Part shown: piece after piece, positions 7,821-15,965 of the stretch
How positions within the stretch are numbered: position 1 is the stretch's first letter
How the letters are laid out: every line of letters starts with the position of its first letter
From: Thermoanaerobacteraceae bacterium
GTDB taxonomy: Bacteria; Bacillota; JADQBR01
Direction of reading: 5' to 3'
DNA length: 64,000 nucleotides
Assembly: GCA_017656305.1 (NCBI GenBank)
Contig: JACDOG010000001.1
Span: 62,001-126,000, forward strand
Translations under genes and position numbers: made by a program
The notes under the pieces: model-generated
Database searches by the model: none
Told to the model about the DNA's origin: nothing
The model's input: the letters and a program-made list of their open reading frames with translations, nothing else

Positions 7821-9323
7821 TTAATCCTCAGGCCTTTCGGTTAACTCTTCGCCATTGGGCCCTTCATAACGCAGTCCCCAACCGGTAATGGCCGCTACCA
7901 GCATTACCAGTACCAGGAACCAGCCGTGAAATACAAACGGTACTACTTCAGCCGGGTTGATGGGATTAATGAAGTCGTATTTCTGAGCCAGCTGGGAAAT
8001 AGTGGCAACTCCTAACAGCACGCCGCCGCTCCACGGAAATATGTAACCCAGCGCCGAAGACAGGGAATCCAGAAAGTTTGCACGACGGTACGGGTGAATC
8101 TTGTAGTCCTTGCCAATTTCTCTGATAAAGGGAGCAGCAGCAATTTCAGCAGCAGTGTTAATGGTAATGAACATATTGAGAAATGCCACAATTCCCCACA
8201 TGGATAGTTCCGCTCGTCTGGTGACACCGGCAATCCAATTGCCCAGTACTTCCCGCAGAGCAGCCATGGTACCGCCGAGACGGATTAAATGGCCTGCAGC
8301 AACTATCAGGAGAATCAGCACCGCCATATTAATATATCCCGTAACTCCGTCTATAATCGATCCTTGGATAGTTCCTTCCTGCACATTAAACCAGAGTATA
8401 TTCTGCATGGTTCCCAATCCGGTAACCAGGATCAAGATTACCGAGGTGACGATACCCCAAGTTAATGAAGTAATTAAATGATGCCCACGCAAAGCCAGGA
8501 ATATAACCAGGGCAAAGGGAATCAGCAGTACCAAACCTCTCGGGTCGGTGTTTTGATTAATTAGTTGAGCAGCTTGTGCTTCGCTAAGGCCGGAAGCACC
8601 GCCTCCGCCGAACACCAGGAACAGGATTAAGGCAGGAATTGCAGCTGATATAGCATATTTAAAACGGGATTTGACAACACCCGGTACATCCGTTTCCTGG
8701 GTAACTGCTGATACAATAGTAGTGTCAGATACTGGGGCCAGATTGTCACCAAAAGCGGCTCCACTAAGAATAGCAGCAAACAGGACCGCTGGATTAGCTC
8801 CCATAATTACTCCCGCAGGATACATTAAAGTACAAAAGGCTACTGTGGTGCCGTAGCCGGTACCGACAGCAGTTGCAAAAACAGCTGCTAAAATAAAAGT
8901 GACGGCTGTATAGAGTGAGCCTTTTACACCCGTGACCGCGCCCAGCCAAACCAGTCCCTCAACCAGGCCGCCTGACTGCAATATTTTTGCAAGCATACCG
9001 GCCCAAAACCATGCTATGATCGCTACCACACCTACCGGCTGGGCCATACCATCAAAAACGCCCTGGGCGTAATCTTCCCACGAACTTTTGGATAAGAATA
9101 AACCCAATAAAAGGCCGAGTACAGCGCCCACAATAAGACCTTGCTCGCTGGAAACCTTAAGATAACTGGTAACAATTGCCCAGACAATGAAAAAAAACAT
9201 TGGTAATGTAGCACCCAAAACACCCAGACGGAACTCTAACTTTTCCACTTTTTTGGCTCCTGTTTCATCAACTATATCAACACCATTTTTATTATCCATA
9301 GCTTGGTTATGTTTCTCAGTCAT
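7821..9323 (-). CDS. NhaC-family Na+/H+ antiporter-like protein
   Basis: The 500 residues carry about 11-12 membrane segments with the NhaC-family internal repeat organisation. Visible family features include GLFLSKSSWEDYAQGVFDG, the GYGTTVAFCTLMYPAG stretch and SGAAFGDNLAPVSDTTIVSA, which is the conserved ion-site region of this superfamily. The hydrophilic N-terminus (about 35 residues) is cytoplasmic. NhaC proteins exchange sodium for protons, but some relatives carry amino acids or dicarboxylates, so the substrate is not certain. GGAGGG precedes the ATG. Monocistronic with promoter and terminator visible. Confidence 0.85.
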   Translation of the reverse strand: MTEKHNQAMDNKNGVDIVDETGAKKVEKLEFRLGVLGATLPMFFFIVWAIVTSYLKVSSEQGLIVGAVLGLLLGLFLSKSSWEDYAQGVFDGMAQPVGVVAIIAWFWAGMLAKILQSGGLVEGLVWLGAVTGVKGSLYTAVTFILAAVFATAVGTGYGTTVAFCTLMYPAGVIMGANPAVLFAAILSGAAFGDNLAPVSDTTIVSAVTQETDVPGVVKSRFKYAISAAIPALILFLVFGGGGASGLSEAQAAQLINQNTDPRGLVLLIPFALVIFLALRGHHLITSLTWGIVTSVILILVTGLGTMQNILWFNVQEGTIQGSIIDGVTGYINMAVLILLIVAAGHLIRLGGTMAALREVLGNWIAGVTRRAELSMWGIVAFLNMFITINTAAEIAAAPFIREIGKDYKIHPYRRANFLDSLSSALGYIFPWSGGVLLGVATISQLAQKYDFINPINPAEVVPFVFHGWFLVLVMLVAAITGWGLRYEGPNGEELTERPED

Positions 9324-9369
9324 TGCCGTCCCTCCTTCAAGATTTTATGACGTTTTGGAAATGCTCACA

Positions 9370-9398
9370 ATAGTGTTAAACGGTAATGTCCGTGTCAA
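9370..9398 (-). promoter_or_regulatory. Promoter of the nhaC-family gene
   Basis: Read on the minus strand: TTGACA (9398-9393), 17 bp, CACTAT (9375-9370). The -35 is perfect and the -10 matches at four positions. The start codon lies about 45 bp downstream. Confidence 0.55.
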
Positions 9399-9437
9399 GA
9401 TTCAGAGTAGGTGCCCAAGAAAATTTTATTTATTTGT

Positions 9438-9450
9438 AAGAGACCTCACC
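9438..9450. repeat. Left terminal inverted repeat of the ISLre2 remnant
   Basis: AAGAGACCTCACC, exact inverse of 10215-10227. Confidence 0.85.
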
Positions 9451-9482
9451 TTCATTTAGGGTGCTTAAAACAAGTTTGTTTT

Positions 9483-10170
9483 TCAAAAAGCAAAGCAATT
9501 TTGGCCCATTTGTTCCTTGCCTTCGTAGGCGACTATATGTTTGATTTCCCCTCTCTTTTCCTTTGCCCTTTGCAGGCGGATCATTACCCCGTCGGCTTCA
9601 ATGCATAGCTCCGAAGCCACTTCTTTTCCAGCAGGAGCTTCGCCATCTTTAAAAACCACTGCCCTTTTTTCTTCCCCTTCTTGCTGCAGGATTTCCCCTG
9701 TTTCCTGCGTGAGCTTCCAGACTGTCATGAGACTTACCCGGGAAAAGGTAGCTCAATATCTCCGCTGCACGGTTAAACGAAAGTTCGGTGCTTAGTTTGA
9801 CGGCCAGTTCTTTTAACCGTGGGGTTATCCTAACCCTGGCCGGCCAGCCCAATAGTTCATCCAAGAAGAATTTGGTTTCCCCGGTTTTTTTGTTCCTGTA
9901 CAAACGCCTTTTGAAGTGAAACTCCCCAAAGGTGCTGATGGCCGTTCTCGTCCAAAAACCCACTACTTCCCAGGTGTTCCGGTCACGTTCATTCATCAGG
10001 CGGGTATCGATTTCTTCTAAAGCCCAGGTGAAAATTTGGTTGCAGACCTTCTAGGCAAGTTCTTGTATGCCTTTTTCAAGTTCATAAAAGTCGTGGCATT
10101 CATTAATTAATTTGATTAGGCCGGAAACAAAAAGAAGGACTGCCCCTACTATGTGGCGAATATTTAACAT
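9483..10170 (-). pseudogene. ISLre2 family (UPF0236) transposase fragment
   Basis: Reading down from ATG 10170, the protein runs FYELEKGIQELA, then a TAG stop near 10052, then KVCNQIFTWALEEIDTRLM, ERDRNTWEVVGFWTR and ELSFNRAAEILSYLF. These are the N-terminal features of UPF0236 transposases. Near 9730 the frame shifts and continues as VWKLTQETGEIL and ELCIEADGVMIRLQRAKEK, reaching the first catalytic-region block before stopping at 9483. The rest of the transposase is missing. Three independent lesions (nonsense, frameshift, 3' deletion) make this a clear pseudogene inside the terminal repeats. Confidence 0.85.
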
Positions 10171-10214
10171 GAGACCTCACACTCCTTTTGTTCCCCTTTC
10201 GGGGGATTTTTTTC

Positions 10215-10227
10215 GGTGAGGTCTCTT
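10215..10227. repeat. Right terminal inverted repeat of the ISLre2 remnant
   Basis: Exact complement of the left end at 9438-9450. It also pairs with GAGACCTCAC at 10171-10180. Confidence 0.85.
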
Positions 10228-10365
10228 TTCTATTTTCGGGTAGTCAATCTCCTTCCGGTACCTACTAAAATTTTATACGGCCTCGATATTCGGCGACAAA
10301 TTATGCAATTTCCTGGCGGTAAGCATTGAGCTTTCCTAAGGAATTGACATTTATATCCTCCAGTT

Positions 10366-10812
10366 TTATCCGGAAGCAGTAGTTTTATTAAAAAACAAGA
10401 GGTAAAGGGAATAAAAAGATACAATAGCGAGAGCAATATGGGGAACCGACCACAGCCAATGACCCATTGGAGCACTCGGGGTTGTGGGTTCGCCAATCAC
10501 CTGTTCATTAAATATAAACCAAAGCAGAACGGGTGGAATCTGTAGCAAAACCATAACACCTAAGTCTACGGATAGGATTATTCTCCAGAATCCCTGCTTT
10601 CGTTTCTCCCCAATTGTTACCCATAAGGTAATAACCCCAATGAACAAGGCCAACCAACCCCAAGGAACAGTAGCCCATGTGGCATCACCGGTCAACTTAG
10701 GCAAGTTGAAAATATAAACCAACCCCACCGCTGTCGACAGTACCCCCAAAAAGAAAACCAGATTGTTTAAGCATTTATACATACTTTTTTCTTCGGATGA
10801 AAGTATTTTCAT
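10366..10812 (-). CDS. Hypothetical four-helix membrane protein
   Basis: The 148 residues hold four hydrophobic segments (about 16-36, 48-66, 78-100, 120-142) separated by short charged loops such as GEKRKQGFWR. No conserved catalytic motif is visible and I do not recognise the family. An AGGAGG lies 14 nt and an AAGGG 5 nt upstream of the ATG. It lies between the ISLre2 remnant and the GC-rich palindrome, in a stretch that looks accessory. Confidence 0.6.
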   Translation of the reverse strand: MKILSSEEKSMYKCLNNLVFFLGVLSTAVGLVYIFNLPKLTGDATWATVPWGWLALFIGVITLWVTIGEKRKQGFWRIILSVDLGVMVLLQIPPVLLWFIFNEQVIGEPTTPSAPMGHWLWSVPHIALAIVSFYSLYLLFFNKTTASG

Positions 10813-10984
10813 TTACCCTTAAGGAACCTCCTAATAAGTTTCTTCTACAACCGCAATAATCCCTTTCCCTGACAACAAGGCTATGATAAGAATTAATAGG
10901 TAGTAGAAAAACATGAGATTAATATGAATAGGCTGTAACGGCGGGCGGCCTACCATAAGACTGAGATAGTAATGACATACCTTT

Positions 10985-11145
10985 GTCAACCCTTGAAGAT
11001 ACCCCAACCGGGTCCGCCGGGCACGGTCAAGGGTTCGGCCCCGCACTATAGGCATGCCTATGTGCAGGGCCGGAGGCGTAAGCCCTTACCCTTGACGGGG
11101 CCTGGCAGCCCGGTAAGATCCTCCCAGGGGTTGGCAAAACAGAAT
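10985..11145. repeat. GC-rich multi-level palindrome, candidate structured RNA or miniature mobile element
   Basis: Five perfectly nested helices can be read: CCCCAACC 11002-11009 with 11127-11134; CCGGGC 11017-11022 with 11108-11113; GTCAAGGGT 11026-11034 with 11088-11096; CGGCCC 11036-11041 with 11067-11072; and an apical near-palindrome 11043-11065 (GCAC/GTGC around ATAGGCATGCCTAT). The outer flanks (10985-11016 against 11114-11145) are also imperfect inverses. The block is much richer in GC than its surroundings and contains no gene. It could be a structured RNA or a palindromic miniature element. I match it to no known RNA family. Confidence 0.6.
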
Positions 11146-11433
11146 ACTGCAAGAAATTAGGGTGGCGATGGGGAACTATATTAGCAAAATATGGACAAGC
11201 GAGGGAGTTTTTATGGACCGTCCAACCCTTTACCGCCAGCGCATCTTCCTTTAACAAGTGGTGGAAGTTTCTATAATTAAGAAAAATTTGCTTATTACGA
11301 TTCTGTTAATACCAAGTAAATAAAAAACTTTTATAATTGTAACAGACACTAATCTAATTTGCAGGAATTTGGCGTATTTTTAAGAATATAGTAAGTAACT
11401 ATTATTTACAAAGACGGATCAAGGGGGATTATC

Positions 11434-11706
11434 ATGGGAAAAACTTATATCAAAAACTATATGGAAGATATTGTTTGGGAACTGCTTCCTGATATTTTGA
11501 ATAGATTTCCTGAATGCTGTAACTGCGAAATATGCCGTCATGATATTGTGGCCAAGGCATTAAATGATTTGCCGCCCAAATATGTTGCCCGTCACAAGGG
11601 TGAAGTGTATACCAAGGTTGCGGAATTAACCCAACAATTTAGGACAGATGTGTACAGTGCCTTAACAAAGGCAATCCTAGTCGTATCCCAAAATCCTAAT
11701 CATTAA
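11434..11706 (+). CDS. ComFB-like late competence family protein
   Basis: A 90-residue protein matching the ComFB family: KNYMEDIVWELLPDIL at the start, the cysteine cluster CCNCEICRHDIVAKALNDLP at residues 28-47 and PPKYVARHKGE in the middle. In Bacillus, ComFB lies in the comF competence operon; in other Firmicutes and cyanobacteria the family is stand-alone, with nucleotide second-messenger binding reported for cyanobacterial members. Here it stands alone with a GGGGG ribosome site and its own terminator. The cysteines may bind a metal. Function in this organism is not established. Confidence 0.82.
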   Translation: MGKTYIKNYMEDIVWELLPDILNRFPECCNCEICRHDIVAKALNDLPPKYVARHKGEVYTKVAELTQQFRTDVYSALTKAILVVSQNPNH

Positions 11707-11770
11707 GTCCGTGTACCTGTTTTGTCCGGTTATCTAAGCTTTGACTTGTCGGAAAAAATATTCTGGACCT

Positions 11771-11813
11771 GTCTGCTACTTTAAGACCTCCATTTAGCAG
11801 ACATTTTTTTTTT
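11771..11813 (+). terminator. Terminator of the comFB-like gene, overlapping the convergent dedA 3' end
   Basis: GTCTGCTA (11771-11778) pairs with TAGCAGAC (11795-11802), followed by ATTTTTTTTT. The 3' arm and T-run lie inside the last codons of the convergent DedA gene. Confidence 0.85.
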
Positions 11814-12414
11814 GCATTACTTTTTTTGCCACAAAATAGCTTGCTACTGCCAGAAAAGCGAAAATGATACTCCCAACCCACGTGTAGCGGTCAATTAATA
11901 CCAGCGCATACTGCCAGTTGTTTCCCAGGAGGTAGCCTAGCACTACCATGTAGATTACCCACGGGGTCACACCCAACCAGGTGTAGAAATAAAACTGGAG
12001 TTGGGCCATTTGATTTATGCCGGCAAAGTAGGAAATATAGTTACGAAAAAATAACAATCTCCCGAATGCTACCACCGGTATCCCAAATTTGTTAAACCAC
12101 TGTTCAGTCTTCTTAAATTTTTTCTCGGAAAAGCCTATATAACGTCCATAGTTCAACAGGATTGGTTTTCCCCCTACCCTGCCAATCCAATACGGAAAGG
12201 CACAAGCAACCGTGTACCCCAGGGAAGCACTTAACACAGCCAGAGGAAGGGAAATACTTCCCTTTGATGCTAGGAAACCGTAAAAAAGGAGAAAGGTCCC
12301 CCCGGGAAAAGGTATGGACAAACCCTCTATAAATAATGCACCGGCAATTCCCCAGTATCCAATTTCTTTAGCCAGGGCAAATAACTGCCGAATATCAAAA
12401 CCCCAAAATTCCAC
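11794..12414 (-). CDS. DedA-family membrane protein (VTT domain)
   Basis: About 206 residues with several hydrophobic segments. Family features are SIPFPGGTFLLFYGFLA near the N-terminus and FGRLLFFRNYISYFAGINQM, the conserved arginine region of DedA proteins. DedA proteins act in the cytoplasmic membrane; recent work links members to recycling of undecaprenyl phosphate or phospholipid scrambling. GTG 12414 is preferred because AAGGAG then has about 8 nt spacing; the upstream GTG at 12423 overlaps that site. The last codons overlap the comFB terminator from the other strand. Confidence 0.85.
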   Translation of the reverse strand: MEFWGFDIRQLFALAKEIGYWGIAGALFIEGLSIPFPGGTFLLFYGFLASKGSISLPLAVLSASLGYTVACAFPYWIGRVGGKPILLNYGRYIGFSEKKFKKTEQWFNKFGIPVVAFGRLLFFRNYISYFAGINQMAQLQFYFYTWLGVTPWVIYMVVLGYLLGNNWQYALVLIDRYTWVGSIIFAFLAVASYFVAKKVMQKKNVC

Positions 12415-12567
12415 AGAGTCCACTCCTTCAAACCTACTTCTAAAAATTACGCACCACTATAGTATAATATTAGCCATTATAGTGTTCGTTATCAGTTGCT
12501 TAATTCCTTGTTTAGTTTAATACTAAATTCTTGCAATATTTTCTCAATCCCCGTATTACAATTTTAC

Positions 12568-12608
12568 AAAAAAGTACCGCCGGCACGTACGCAGCCCAAC
12601 GGTACTTT
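12568..12608 (-). terminator. Terminator after the 35-residue membrane peptide
   Basis: AAAGTACCG (12571-12579) pairs with CGGTACTTT (12600-12608). On the minus strand a T-run follows. It lies 4 bp after the stop codon of the small gene, which supports that gene. Confidence 0.8.
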
Positions 12609-12611
12609 ACA

Positions 12612-12719
12612 CTATTCGACTGGAAAACGCCTGTATATAAAGTAGGCCGCTAATAATACCAGGGAAAAAAAACCGGCACTAATGACAGGATACTCGCGAA
12701 GCAAAAACAATAGTTGCAT
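12612..12719 (-). CDS. Small single-span membrane protein (35 residues)
   Basis: An ATG at 12719 with GGAG 5 nt upstream opens a 35-codon frame ending TAG at 12612. The product begins MQLLFLLREYPVISAG, continues with one hydrophobic helix (FFSLVLLAAYFIY) and ends RRFPVE, the positive residues after the helix suggesting a cytoplasmic C-terminus. A strong terminator begins 4 bp after the stop. It lies downstream of the flavoprotein gene (12804) in the same direction and may be cotranscribed with it. No homology is recognised. The coding call rests on ribosome site, hydrophobic pattern and terminator placement. Confidence 0.55.
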   Translation of the reverse strand: MQLLFLLREYPVISAGFFSLVLLAAYFIYRRFPVE

Positions 12720-12803
12720 ATCCACTCCAGGCTACCCCCCGGATACAATTTGGTTCTTACGCTTAAATATTAGTATTACCGAAAAATATTCAATAATCCA
12801 AAC

Positions 12804-13628
12804 CTACAGGGAAAACCGGGCCATTTTGGCCTTAATCTCCTGGTGCCTGTTTAAAAAACGCTCGCGGGTCTTAAATATCCATTGTTTCAAATGCTCCTGG
12901 CGGTGTTCGGGAGTCCAAAAGTTGTCCTGCAGGTTTTCTGCGGGAAACTCCAGTATCCCTTCCAGGTTTAACCGGCCTTCCGTAAGGCACATGGAACATT
13001 TAACTCTTTTTTCACCGGAAAATGAAAAGGAGCGACTGAAACACACGGGACACTGGTTGGTTTCCGCCTGCCGCCTTGGCAGTAGTGGTTCCACCAGGTG
13101 TTGGGCCAGTAGTTTGGTTTGTTCAAGATAGCTGTCATTTAAGATGGCTTCACCCGGTCCCGGAGCGTAGGCTTCCAAATAGTTTCGCACCGTAAAACCG
13201 TAGGCAAAGGCCAGTTGATTTAAAAATTCTATGCCCAGGGGATTCCACAGTTGGTTGCCGGCAACAGAAATAGTTACAGCCGGCCGGGTTGCATCCAGTT
13301 GCTCCAGGAAAGGCGACAGCATGAGCGCCCGGTCAATTACCGTCTTGATAATACCGCTGGGACTAAACAAGTATGTCGGCGCTGCAACAACCAACCCCTT
13401 GGCCTGCAGCAGTTTTTCCAGCAGGTCCTTCATGTCATCCTGCTGCCTACAGCGTCCCTTAAAGGCACAGGCCAGGCAGCCGCGGCAGACGTTCAGTTGT
13501 AGCTCATCCAGGTAGATAATTTCACTTGCCATTCCTGCCTCACGGCATGCTGCCAACACTGAACGAACCAGAATATCACAGTTGCCATTGCGCCTTTTTG
13601 AGCCCACCAGGCCCAGTACGTATGACAT
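12804..13628 (-). CDS. NADPH-dependent FMN reductase / iron-sulfur flavoprotein family
   Basis: The 274 residues begin with a flavodoxin-like fold: GLVGSKRRNGNCDILV for FMN phosphate binding, LNVCRGCLACAFKGRC at residues 46-61 typical of iron-sulfur flavoproteins, and AAPTYLFSPSGIIKTVIDR as the second FMN loop. An unusual C-terminal extension carries a CPVC...CSMC pattern (about residues 193-214) that looks like a zinc ribbon or second metal site. It likely moves electrons between ferredoxin-type donors and an unknown acceptor. It is 11 bp downstream of the alpha/beta hydrolase gene, so the two probably share a transcript. Confidence 0.8.
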   Translation of the reverse strand: MSYVLGLVGSKRRNGNCDILVRSVLAACREAGMASEIIYLDELQLNVCRGCLACAFKGRCRQQDDMKDLLEKLLQAKGLVVAAPTYLFSPSGIIKTVIDRALMLSPFLEQLDATRPAVTISVAGNQLWNPLGIEFLNQLAFAYGFTVRNYLEAYAPGPGEAILNDSYLEQTKLLAQHLVEPLLPRRQAETNQCPVCFSRSFSFSGEKRVKCSMCLTEGRLNLEGILEFPAENLQDNFWTPEHRQEHLKQWIFKTRERFLNRHQEIKAKMARFSL

Positions 13629-13639
13629 GGGCTTCCCCC

Positions 13640-14371
13640 CTATTCCAAAAATTTTTCAATGATACCGTTTAACTTTTCCGGTTTTTCCAGCATCACCATG
13701 TGACCGGCATCCTCAATAATTTCCAAACGAGCGTGCGGCAGTGCGTGAGCCAGTTCCCTATTCAATTTTACCGGCGTTAACCTGTCATCCTGCCCGCAAA
13801 CAACTAGTGTCTCCTGCTTAATCTCATGCAACTTGTCTCTGATATCGAAATTGTTGCATGCATTGAAGTCCCGATACGCCAAAGACGGGCTTTGACAGTC
13901 CAGTTCCTTTTCTGCCTGACGCACCAGTTCGGCATCAGTTGTCTTCGCAAAAACGTGCCTGGTGATAAAGTGAAGGTCCATTTTCCCCTCACGTAAAGTA
14001 TTCAGAAATTTGGGAGACACGGGCAGGTAAGCTCCGGTACCCACCAGTACCAGCCGTTTCACCAGATCAGGCCTGTTCAGTGCCACCTGCAGGCTGATAG
14101 CTCCTCCCATGGAGTGGCCCAGCAACACCACGGGAGGCAGGTTCATAGAATGCAACCAGTCTTCTACCACCGCGGCAAATTTCTCGATTGTTGCCAGTAT
14201 AACACCCCCGGACCTGCCGTGCCCGGGTAAATCCGGGACATAGCAGGTATGTGTGCTGCAAAAATAGTTTGCCTGGTACATCCAATGGCGGTGACTGCCC
14301 AGAGCACCGTGTAAAAAAACCAGTGGCGTGTATTTTACTCCCTTTTTTCGTGGCAGCTTAACACAGTACAT
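13640..14371 (-). CDS. Alpha/beta-fold hydrolase
   Basis: The 243 residues show the alpha/beta hydrolase layout: oxyanion-hole region LVFLHGALGSHRHW, nucleophile elbow GHSMGG (Ser about residue 97), acid region CGQDDRLTP and catalytic His in EDAGHMVMLEKPEK. It is cytoplasmic with no signal peptide. The substrate is unknown; esterase, lactonase or C-C hydrolase roles are all possible. AGGAG precedes the ATG. It is the first gene of a probable two- or three-gene transcript with the flavoprotein and is divergent from the asparaginase gene. Confidence 0.82.
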   Translation of the reverse strand: MYCVKLPRKKGVKYTPLVFLHGALGSHRHWMYQANYFCSTHTCYVPDLPGHGRSGGVILATIEKFAAVVEDWLHSMNLPPVVLLGHSMGGAISLQVALNRPDLVKRLVLVGTGAYLPVSPKFLNTLREGKMDLHFITRHVFAKTTDAELVRQAEKELDCQSPSLAYRDFNACNNFDIRDKLHEIKQETLVVCGQDDRLTPVKLNRELAHALPHARLEIIEDAGHMVMLEKPEKLNGIIEKFLE

Positions 14372-14381
14372 GCCTAACTCC

Positions 14382-14411
14382 TTTAACGCAGGTAAATAAT
14401 AGTGCTATAAT
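14382..14411 (+). promoter_or_regulatory. Promoter of the asparaginase gene
   Basis: TTTAAC (14382-14387), 18 bp, TATAAT (14406-14411), a perfect -10 hexamer, 32 bp before the ATG in the divergent spacer. Confidence 0.5.
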
Positions 14412-14443
14412 AACATTATAATCATTTTCCCGGAGGTACGAAA

Positions 14444-15463
14444 ATGGAAAAGCTAGTATCCGTTTACCGTGGTTCATTGGAAGAAAGCAGTCATTTCGGC
14501 CATATCAGCATTGTTAATCTTAATACCGGGGTTGTTTACGGACTTGGCAACACCGGTCATGTAACCTATATTCGGTCTGCAGCCAAGCCGCTGCAACTGC
14601 TTCCGTTGCTGCTGGACGCCCTGGATGAATACTTCGGGTTTACCGATGAGGAATTGGCCGTCATGTGCGGCTCCCACGGAGGCGAAACCATTCACCGCAA
14701 TGCCGTAAGCGGTATACTGCAAAAAATTGGTCTTTCCCCCGATTACCTGCAGTGCGGCATCCACTGCCCCTTTTCCCGCGATGAGGCAAAAAAGTTGCGC
14801 GCAGCAGGCAAACAACCAACTACTTTACATAATAATTGTTCTGGTAAACATGCTGCCATGCTGTCCCTCTGCGTCCGGTACGGCTGGGACCTGGAAACAT
14901 ACCTTCATCCCGACCACCCGGTGCAGAAACGAATGCGTGAGACCGTTGCATACATGTCCGGCATGGCCGCGGACCAGCTGGTCATCGGTGTTGACGGCTG
15001 CGGCGTGCCGGTATTTGGCTTACCCTTGACCAATATGGCCAGGGCCTATGCACGATTGACCAACCCGCAAAACTTAGGAGCAGGCTATCAAGCTGCATGC
15101 CGCAAGGTGTGCCAGGTGATGACCGAGCATCCCGACATGATTGGTGTCACAAATGCGCTTGACCACAGCGTGATAGAAACCTTAAGAGGTTCTCTCGTTG
15201 CCAAAATCGGTGCGGAAGCGGTTTACTGTATGGGATTACCCGGCAAAGGGATAGGTATTGCATTTAAAGTGATTGACGGTAGCCAGCGTGCTGTTGCTCC
15301 CGTGGTGATCAGCATTTTAAAACAGCTGGGAATGCTCTCTCCAGCCGACCTGGAGCAGCTCCAGCGTTTTGCCCGGCCGGTGTTAAAGAACCATAATGGT
15401 GACATTATTGGACACCTGGAAGCGGCATTTAAACTTCCGCAGCCAGCTCCATCCCGGCCTTAA
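14444..15463 (+). CDS. Asparaginase (Asparaginase_II family, PF06089)
   Basis: A 339-residue protein. The start MEKLVSVYRGSLEESSHFGH, the RSAAKPLQLLPLL block, CGSHGGETIHRNAV and NNCSGKHAAMLSLC are features of the PF06089 asparaginase family, distinct from AnsA/AnsB type enzymes. It would hydrolyse L-asparagine to aspartate and ammonia in the cytoplasm. GGAGG precedes the ATG and a TATAAT box lies upstream. The last 35 bp overlap the 3' end of the convergent korC gene, and no terminator separates them. Confidence 0.88.
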   Translation: MEKLVSVYRGSLEESSHFGHISIVNLNTGVVYGLGNTGHVTYIRSAAKPLQLLPLLLDALDEYFGFTDEELAVMCGSHGGETIHRNAVSGILQKIGLSPDYLQCGIHCPFSRDEAKKLRAAGKQPTTLHNNCSGKHAAMLSLCVRYGWDLETYLHPDHPVQKRMRETVAYMSGMAADQLVIGVDGCGVPVFGLPLTNMARAYARLTNPQNLGAGYQAACRKVCQVMTEHPDMIGVTNALDHSVIETLRGSLVAKIGAEAVYCMGLPGKGIGIAFKVIDGSQRAVAPVVISILKQLGMLSPADLEQLQRFARPVLKNHNGDIIGHLEAAFKLPQPAPSRP

Positions 15464-15965
15464 AGTTAGCCCAGTTTTTCTCAAAAACAGTTCCGTTAAA
15501 GTGCCTTTTCAGGGCATTATAGACCTGTCCAGGGTTGGCAATGCCGGTAAGCCGGCAGACTACTCCCAGGGCTAAAATGGTGACGCCCTGTTCGTTTCCC
15601 AATCTTCTGGCGGTGCTCAGCAGTGGGAAACCGTAATCCTGGCTGCTCTCACGCGGGTTGCTCACAGCTTCCCGGTCATAAACCACCAACCCATCAGCTT
15701 CCAGAAGATGCCTGTGGTTATGATACCCGTCACTGGCCAAGGCCACTATTAGGTTGGGGCGCTCTACTACCGGGAAAATAATTTCTTTCGGGCTGATGAT
15801 GAGCGTGGTTTCACTTTTACCCCCTCTTGCCCTGGCTCCGTAACTTTGATTTTGCACTGCAAAAATACCCTTTTCCAGGCCGGCAGCTTCAGCGAGGATC
15901 TGCCCGGCCAAACCCAGTCCCTGGCCACCGTGGCCTGTTAATACCACTTTCCATGTTTTATTCAC
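15429..15965 (-). CDS. korC: 2-oxoacid:ferredoxin oxidoreductase, gamma subunit
   Basis: About 178 residues starting MNKTWKVVLTGHGGQGLGLA, the standard glycine-rich opening of KorC/PorC subunits, with QNQSYGARARGGKSETTLI as the second family block. It is the last gene of korDABC. GTG 15965 gives the best spacing to GAGG. The coding region overlaps the end of korB by 8 bp, which implies translational coupling. The 3' end overlaps the asparaginase gene from the other strand by 35 bp. Together with korA, korB and the ferredoxin it oxidatively decarboxylates a 2-oxoacid, probably 2-oxoglutarate, to the acyl-CoA with reduction of ferredoxin. Confidence 0.88.
   Translation of the reverse strand: MNKTWKVVLTGHGGQGLGLAGQILAEAAGLEKGIFAVQNQSYGARARGGKSETTLIISPKEIIFPVVERPNLIVALASDGYHNHRHLLEADGLVVYDREAVSNPRESSQDYGFPLLSTARRLGNEQGVTILALGVVCRLTGIANPGQVYNALKRHFNGTVFEKNWANFKAGMELAAEV

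Larger units (their letters stand above)
9438..10227 (-). mobile_element. Internally deleted ISLre2-family insertion sequence
   Basis: Perfect 13-bp terminal inverted repeats (AAGAGACCTCACC at 9438-9450 and its complement at 10215-10227) bound a 790-bp element. Full ISLre2 elements are about twice this size. The inside contains only the N-terminal part of a UPF0236/ISLre2 transposase with an in-frame stop and a frameshift. The catalytic C-terminal half is gone. A second copy of GAGACCTCAC at 10171-10180 pairs with the right end and forms a subterminal hairpin. No clear target-site duplication is visible, so the insertion is old. Confidence 0.82.

Noticed and set aside
8110-8481. Long antisense frames inside transporter and enzyme genes (for example here and 38759-39451)
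   Set aside because: They mirror codon bias of the real gene on the other strand and lack ribosome sites or family patterns.
10050-10056. In-frame TAG of the ISLre2 transposase as recoding (pyrrolysine)
   Set aside because: The same gene also has a frameshift and lacks its C-terminal half, so the stop is simple decay.
10831-10914. Short hydrophobic peptide (28 codons) before the 148-residue membrane protein
   Set aside because: No ribosome binding site in front of the ATG; hydrophobic codons are expected by chance in AT-rich DNA.
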